Origin: Lepus europaeus | Lineage: Eukaryota; Chordata; Mammalia; Lagomorpha; Leporidae | NCBI RefSeq assembly: GCF_033115175.1 | Contig: NC_084831.1 | Location: 15,849,138-15,913,137, forward strand | Length of the DNA: 64,000 bases | Reading direction: 5' to 3' | Shown here: piece by piece, positions 59,787 to 64,000 of the stretch | Layout: the number at the start of each line of letters is the position of its first letter | How positions within the stretch are numbered: the stretch's first letter is position 1 | Position numbers and translations under genes: made by a program | Notes under the pieces: model-generated | Seen by the model: the letters and a program-made list of their open reading frames with translations, nothing else | Told to the model about the DNA's origin: nothing | Database searches by the model: none

Positions 59787-61822
59787 CCGCAGCGTGGGGT
59801 AGCAGCATCCAGAGCTGGGGTTCACCCAGCCGCAGGCCTCAGAGGACATCGCCTTTGCCTTGGGACAAGACTAGTGGAAGGCAGTTTGGGCAGGACGTGG
59901 ACCCTGCGGCCAGTTTCCAGGCCCCTGTGGGACCGAGAGTGGGTGGGCTGTCAGGTGTACGCAAGTCCCTCTTGTTTTCAGACGGACAGTCTGGGGCTGG
60001 GCATGTCCAAGGAAGCACTCTCCTGTGGCTGTGGATGCCCTTGACCTCAGCAGTGGTGGTGTGCTGGCAGTGACTCCCAGCATCTCTGAGACCTGGGTCC
60101 TGGCCCTCAGAACCCCAGGAGGACCCGCCTTGAGAAGCTCCCTGGCGGGCAGAGGACACAGCCCTTCTTACTTGGTCCTAGGGCAGTGCCCTCAGTCCAC
60201 TAGGTGGGGGGAGAGTGGCTCTGCCTTGTCTCTGAAGGGAGGGGTCCCCACGCTCTCTTTGTCTGCCAGCGAGGGAGCCAAGCCCAGCCGCACAGCTGTG
60301 GGGACACTGAGTCAGCTCAGCTTTCATCCCCATGAGAGCCGGCCTGCCCCGAGATTACCCCCAATTCAAATGTGGCTCGAGCATCCCACTTGGTTTTGGC
60401 CTCCTTGGATGGACATTGAGCAGAGAGCTTGGCTGGGGGCCAAAGTGGTCGACCTTCCCGGTGAGGGAGCCAGCGGCAGGAGGCACAGACCACAAGGCCC
60501 GGGGAGCTTCTGCAGGCCGGAGCTCACAAATCTGGAACTTGGGATTCAGTACTGAACCCAGGAGGCAAGAGCTTGGAGTGTGGAACCCCTGGTGGGGGTC
60601 CGGACAGCAGACCACCATCCTGGAGCCTGGAGCCCCAGTGTGGGGCCGCTTGGGCTGATGGCAGATTCCTCTGGTGGCTGGGAGTCCAGCTGAGCAGCAG
60701 CTGGGTCCAGGGCCAGTCTTGCTCCTGCTTGGGAAAGCTGGGGCTCCCAATGATATTCAGCATCAGGCCTGGACTTGGGGTCTGGCAGTACCCACGGTCC
60801 CTCGGGCCTCGGGGGCCTACAGGTCCCAGTATGGGGGCGTCCTCAGCGGCTGAGGCCTCACCAGCCTTCCAGCTGTTCCCCTCTCCCCTCCAAGCCTGTT
60901 CCACCCTCTGGAACTGCGTGGCCAGCTCAGCCTGTGGTCTCTGGCTCCTGCTGCTTCCCTGCCCCCTTTCCTCCAGCCAGAGTCCCCTCCCCAAAGCCCA
61001 GCCCCACGGAGACCTGCAGTGCCCGCCCCTGAGTGGGGGACGTCTGTGGCTCTCCACCCAGCTGCTGGGGCCCGGCCTGCACTGCCCACCCCCTGCTGGA
61101 AGAGAAGCACTCACCCTTGTTTTGTCTGCCCTCAGGCTGTTGTGATCATCAGGGGACATGGCACGGGTGGTGCTCAGTGAGTTGTATGAAATGAGTGACA
61201 TCATGGGACAGGACTTTTTTGCACAGCCCTTCCCTCTGTGCGTGTGCGTGTGTGTGTTTTCCCTTCCCAGAGTCACTGTGAGGCGGTGACTGAGGGCTGT
61301 GGCTGCTGTGCTGAGCCAGGATGGCAGCCCACACTCCTGTTGAGAAGGACTGGAAGGGGAGGTTGGCATTGTCCCCTTCCCAAGGGGCAGCTGGGACAGG
61401 CTGGCGTCCGAGCAGAGGCTATAGCCTTTTCCCGCCCCTATCCCGGCTGCACTAGCTTCCTGGAAGGTCCCACGGAGATTAGACAGGTGCTCAGGTGAGG
61501 GCTGAAATGACCCGCCACCTTTGACCTGCCATCTGCCCTTTCCAGGGCTCTCCATGCCAGTGTGGGGTGGACAGTCGTGAGCCCTTTCCCAGGCAGGAGG
61601 GGGCCTGTCTTCCCCACTGGCGGGCAGGGCTGGTGCACTCCGTGTTAGCCACCTTCAGTCTGCAAGGAGCCAGGTGGACACAGGTAACCGAGTGGTCAGC
61701 AGCGGCCATGTGTGGACAGCCAGGGGCACAGACACGGTCCCTTTGGTCAGCGGCAGCCACAAAGGCTCAGGCTTTGGGGAGGCCCCAGTCGGTGCCCTTG
61801 GGGTTGCCTGCCTCATCTCGGC

Positions 61823-61831
61823 AATAAATAA
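61823..61831 (-). promoter_or_regulatory. WNT4: AU-rich element nonamer in WNT4 3' UTR
   Basis: The - strand reads TTATTTATT, the UUAUUUAUU nonamer recognised by TTP/HuR-type proteins, 112 bases after the WNT4 stop inside otherwise GC-rich sequence. Function is inferred. Confidence 0.45.
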
Positions 61832-61942
61832 CATGAGGACCCAAAAACCAAACCAAAACAAAAATACAACCAGTATCTCTTGGGGTAGCTGGTGGGACAC
61901 TGTTTAAATTACTGGCCTTCCTGGGCACAGGGCTGGCGGCAG

Positions 61943-62410
61943 TCACCGGCACGTGTGCAGCTCCACCAGCCGCTGGCACTGGCGGCACTTGACGAAGCAG
62001 CACCAGTGGAATTTGCAGCTGCAGCGTTCCGCCAGCTCCACCTGTGCCGTGTGGAAGCCGCGGCCGCAGCACAGCAGCTCGCAGCCGTCGATGGCCTTGG
62101 ACGTCTTGTTGCAGGTGCGGCCCCTCGTGCCCAGCACGCCGCTGCGTAAGTCCTGCTCGCAGAAGTCCGGGCTGGGCTCCAGGTACACCAGGTCCTCGTC
62201 CGTGTGCGGCTTGAACTGCGCGTTGCGCGGCACCAGGGCCCTGGAGGAGCCCACCCGGCGCGGCTCCACCTCGGTGGCGCCGTCAAACTTCTCCTTCAGT
62301 GCGTGGCCCACCTGGCGGAAGGGCGGCACCGCCCGCCAGCACGTCTTCACCTCGCAGGAGCCCGACACCCCGTGGCACTTGCACTCCACCCGCATGTGTG
62401 ACAGGATGGC
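61943..62410 (-). CDS. WNT4: WNT4 last coding exon (residues 197-351)
   Basis: The acceptor CCCCCCAG precedes base 62410 (reading on -) and the TGA is at 61945-61943. The 155 residues start [20 protein letters not shown]. Ser212 within CHGVSGSC is the porcupine-acylated serine. NKT at residue 297 is a glycosylation site. The cysteine-rich C-terminal domain ([26 protein letters not shown]) is complete. Compared with the human protein as I remember it, Ser200 (for Thr) and Leu288 (for Met) look like conservative changes. Confidence 0.97.
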   Translation of the reverse strand, partial: AILSHMRVECKCHGVSGSCEVKTCWRAVPPFRQVGHALKEKFDGATEVEPRRVGSSRALVPRNAQFKPHTDEDLVYLEPSPDFCEQDLRSGVLGTRGRTCNKTSKAIDGCELLCCGRGFHTAQVELAERCSCKFHWCCFVKCRQCQRLVELHTCR

Positions 62411-62914
62411 CTGGGGGGCAGGACAGAGGCGGCCGTCAGGAGACGCAGGGGACGGGAGCACGGAAGGTGGGGATACTGCTGAGTCAGGGGGCTCCTGTCA
62501 CACTTCCCCCACAGTAAGCGCCTGCTGGGTGCCACGCATGGGCCACAGGGACCAGATGCTGTCCCTGTGCCTGGGGCACTCAGTGCTAATGCGAGAGAGA
62601 CTAGAGAAATGGAGTGACAGGTGGTCCCAGGGGCGTTCTCCCCCCAGGGAGCTGGGGAGTGGGTGGCGGGAAGCAGAGGGTGTCATGGTTAGTGCAGGAA
62701 GGGGTCAGCACCTTGCTCTGCTGTGTGTCACAAGGATGGGCGCAGGCGTGGACGGAGGGCGGCACTGCTGGCTGTGTACCTGCCCCCCTGTCTACTCCCC
62801 GCCCAGCCTGGTCTGCACCGTGCCAGCGCACTCCAGGCACCCGGGCTGGCACGGGCCTGCATGGCGGTCTCCGGTGGGAGGGTGGCGCCCAGGCCCCTCC
62901 AGGCTCTCGCCTAC
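62411..62914 (-). other. WNT4 intron before the last exon
   Basis: GC-rich, 504 bases, no SINE. The donor GTAGGC is at 62914 and downwards (- strand) and the acceptor CCCCCCAG ends at 62411. Long open frames across it are only a consequence of high GC. Confidence 0.9.
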
Positions 62915-63057
62915 CTTTCTGCCGGCCTCGTTGTTGTGGAGGTTCATGAGCGCCCGGCTGGACGAGGCACCCTTGCTCCTCTCCCGCACGTCCACGAAGG
63001 ACTGCGAGAAGGCCACGCCATAGGCGATGTTGTCCGAGCATCCCGACCACTGGAAGC
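62915..63057 (-). CDS. WNT4: WNT4 exon 4 (residues 149-196)
   Basis: The exon has 143 bases: two bases completing Gly149, then [40 protein letters not shown] and NNEAGRK. This is the Wnt-family signature region (WGGCSDN-like motif and HNNEAGR). It sits between an AG at 63059-63058 and a GT at 62914-62913 on the - strand and ends in phase 0. Confidence 0.97.
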
Positions 63058-63144
63058 CTGGGGCGCAGCGGGCAGAGAGAGGTCGCCGTGAGCTGGGCCC
63101 GGGCTCGTCCCTGCCCTCCCGCGCTGCCCGCGGCCCGAGCTTAC
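63058..63144 (-). other. Very short WNT4 intron
   Basis: It is 87 bases, GTAAGC to CCCCAG on the - strand, GC-rich and repeat-free. Confidence 0.92.
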
Positions 63145-63276
63145 CCTGGGGGCTGACCCCGTGCACCGTGCGGTCACAGCCGCACTTCTCCAGCTCCCCG
63201 CTGCTGCACGCCCGCGTCACGGCGAAGGCGACGCCTGCCGAGGAGACGGCGTACACGAAGGCTGCCTCCCGAGTCC
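63145..63276 (-). CDS. WNT4: WNT4 exon 3 (residues 105-149)
   Basis: The exon has 132 bases encoding [40 protein letters not shown] and SPQ, with split glycine codons at both ends. TREAAFVYA and the [12 protein letters not shown] cysteine cluster are typical of the Wnt N-terminal domain. The acceptor CCCACAG ends at 63277 and the donor GTAAGC begins at 63144 (- strand). Val114 replaces the isoleucine I recall in human. Confidence 0.96.
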
Positions 63277-63409
63277 CTGTGGGAGTGGGGAGAGGGCAGG
63301 GCTCCTTGGTGGGGGGCTGGGGCAGGGCCAGCCGACACCCAAGAGCCCTGGGTGCTGGCTCTGAGCTGGCAGTCGCGTCTCCTTGCGCTTCCCCAGGCAC
63401 AAGCAGATC

Positions 63410-63530
63410 CTCTCACCCTCCCAGAGGTGCTGCAAACTGGGACAGATTATCCCCGCCACACAGAGAGGTTAGGTGGCTTGTCGGGTCACACAGCACATGG
63501 CTGAGTCGGCACAGCCCTGGTTCTCCAGAG
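63410..63530 (-). repeat. MIR in WNT4 intron 2
   Basis: CACAGAGAGGTTAGGTGGCT, TGTCGGGTCACACAGCACAT and GAGTCGGCACAGCCCTGGTT. Confidence 0.5.
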
Positions 63531-63635
63531 ACTCGTTGATAAGTCACACAGTTAAGGTAAACCAGACAGACTGTGAGAGGTCACCTGACCCCGTACCACA
63601 AAGCCATGACATAGCAGAGCTGGACCCCTTCTCTT

Positions 63636-63991
63636 TTCTTTCTTTCTTTCTTTCTTTTTTTTTTTTTTTTTTTTTTTTGACAGGCAGAGTGGATAGTGAG
63701 AGAGAGACACAGAGAGAAAGGTCTTCCTTTTTGCCGTTGGCTCACCCTCCAATGGCTGCTGCGGCTGGCGCACCGCACTGATCCGAAGGCAGGAGCCAGT
63801 TGCTTCTGGTCTCCCATGGGGTGCAGGGCCCAAGCACTTGGGCCATCCTCCACTGCACTCCCGGGCCACAGCAGAGAGCTGGCCTGGAAGAGGGGCAACT
63901 GGGACAGAATCCAGCGCCCTGACCGGGACTAGAACCCGGTGTGCTGGCGCCCCAGGCGGAGGATCAGCCTAGTGAGCCGCGGCGCCGGCCC
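63636..63991 (-). mobile_element. C-SINE, young-type, in WNT4 intron 2
   Basis: CTTTCTTTCTTT run and T24, GACAGGCAGAGTGGATAGTG, to GAGCCGCGGCGCCGGCCC. Same strand as WNT4. Confidence 0.92.
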
Positions 63992-64000
63992 AAGGACCCC

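Larger units (their letters stand above)
59686..61942 (-). other. WNT4: Probable WNT4 3' UTR
   Basis: Starting from the TGA at 61943, about 2.25 kb of SINE-free, GC-rich sequence extends to a GATAAA hexamer (59708-59703, - strand) followed by GT-rich and poly(T) DNA, a reasonable cleavage context. This length fits the long 3' UTR known for mammalian WNT4. Within it are an AU-rich nonamer about 110 bases after the stop and a C-rich tract opposite a G-quadruplex motif near the end. The frame of 343 codons read on this strand at 60524-61555 matches no family I know. The 3' boundary is uncertain. Confidence 0.5.
61943..64000 (-). other. WNT4: WNT4 gene, 3' part (exons 3-5 and introns)
   Basis: WNT4 is a secreted, lipid-modified Wnt glycoprotein acting through Frizzled receptors in kidney tubule formation, female reproductive tract and adrenal development. 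Three spliced segments on the - strand encode residues 105-351, ending LVELHTCR and a TGA, the exact C-terminus of mammalian WNT4. All splice sites are GT/AG and frames join. The gene runs off the right edge: residues 1-104 with the signal peptide are not here. It is transcribed towards CDC42, so the two 3' ends face each other across about 29 kb. Confidence 0.96.
63277..64000 (-). other. WNT4 intron 2 (partial)
   Basis: Runs to the window edge. It contains a MIR (63410-63530) and a young-type C-SINE in the same orientation as WNT4 (63636-63991). No exon is visible in the remainder. Confidence 0.85.

Noticed and set aside
60524-61555. 343-codon open frame on the - strand
   Set aside because: It lies in GC-rich WNT4 3' UTR, has no recognisable domain, and contains low-complexity HTHTHTH from a GT repeat. 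The opposite strand is also open for long stretches.
61953-63023. 356-codon open frame on the + strand
   Set aside because: It is the reverse complement of WNT4 exons 4-5 and their intron. The WNT4 reading explains the sequence.

Overview
The window is nuclear DNA from a mammal, and the repeats point to a leporid lagomorph, most likely rabbit (Oryctolagus) or a close relative. More than fifty copies of the tRNA-derived lagomorph C-SINE can be read in it. In sense orientation a copy starts GGCCGGCGC(C/T)GTGGC, carries a GGTTCTAGTCC-like B box, and ends in a T/C-rich stretch plus an A-rich tail. Two classes are visible. 'Young-type' copies end in CACTGTCCACTCTGCCTGTC plus poly(A). 'Old-type' copies end in CTCTGCCTTTCAAATAAAT(A). 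Older layers are MIR SINEs, two L1M fragments, an inverted L1, mariner-like and hAT-like DNA elements.

Only two protein-coding genes are supported, in tail-to-tail arrangement as at human 1p36.12. CDC42 is on the + strand: coding exon 1 at 14275-14428, then 18078-18150, 22793-22902 and 23026-23223, followed by two alternative last exons. The first (27954-28043) ends in the CaaX box CCIF and the second (29397-29486) in CVLL. Either choice gives a 191-residue Rho GTPase with all nucleotide-binding motifs intact. WNT4 is on the - strand, with only its last three coding exons here: 63276-63145, 63057-62915 and 62410-61943. They encode residues 105-351 of a 351-residue Wnt ligand, including the acylated serine. 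Exons 1-2 of WNT4 and the CDC42 promoter lie outside the window.

Layout: 1-14274 is probably 5' intron of CDC42 (SINE-rich, no exon recognised). 14275-30855 is the CDC42 body and 3' UTR. 30856-59685 is intergenic, SINE-dense up to about 50.8 kb and then GC-richer, mostly single-copy and MIR-bearing. 59686-61942 is the probable WNT4 3' UTR, and 61943-64000 holds WNT4 exons and introns. Almost all other open reading frames are translations of SINEs, low-complexity sequence or the opposite strand of exons.

No novel multi-gene system was found. The most useful observations are the CDC42 alternative terminal exons, miRNA seed matches in the CDC42 3' UTR, a full CTCF-core match in the intergenic region, a G-quadruplex motif and AU-rich element in the WNT4 3' UTR, and several informative retroelement structures: an L1 5' inversion, nested SINEs with perfect target duplications, and SINE tails carrying poly(G).
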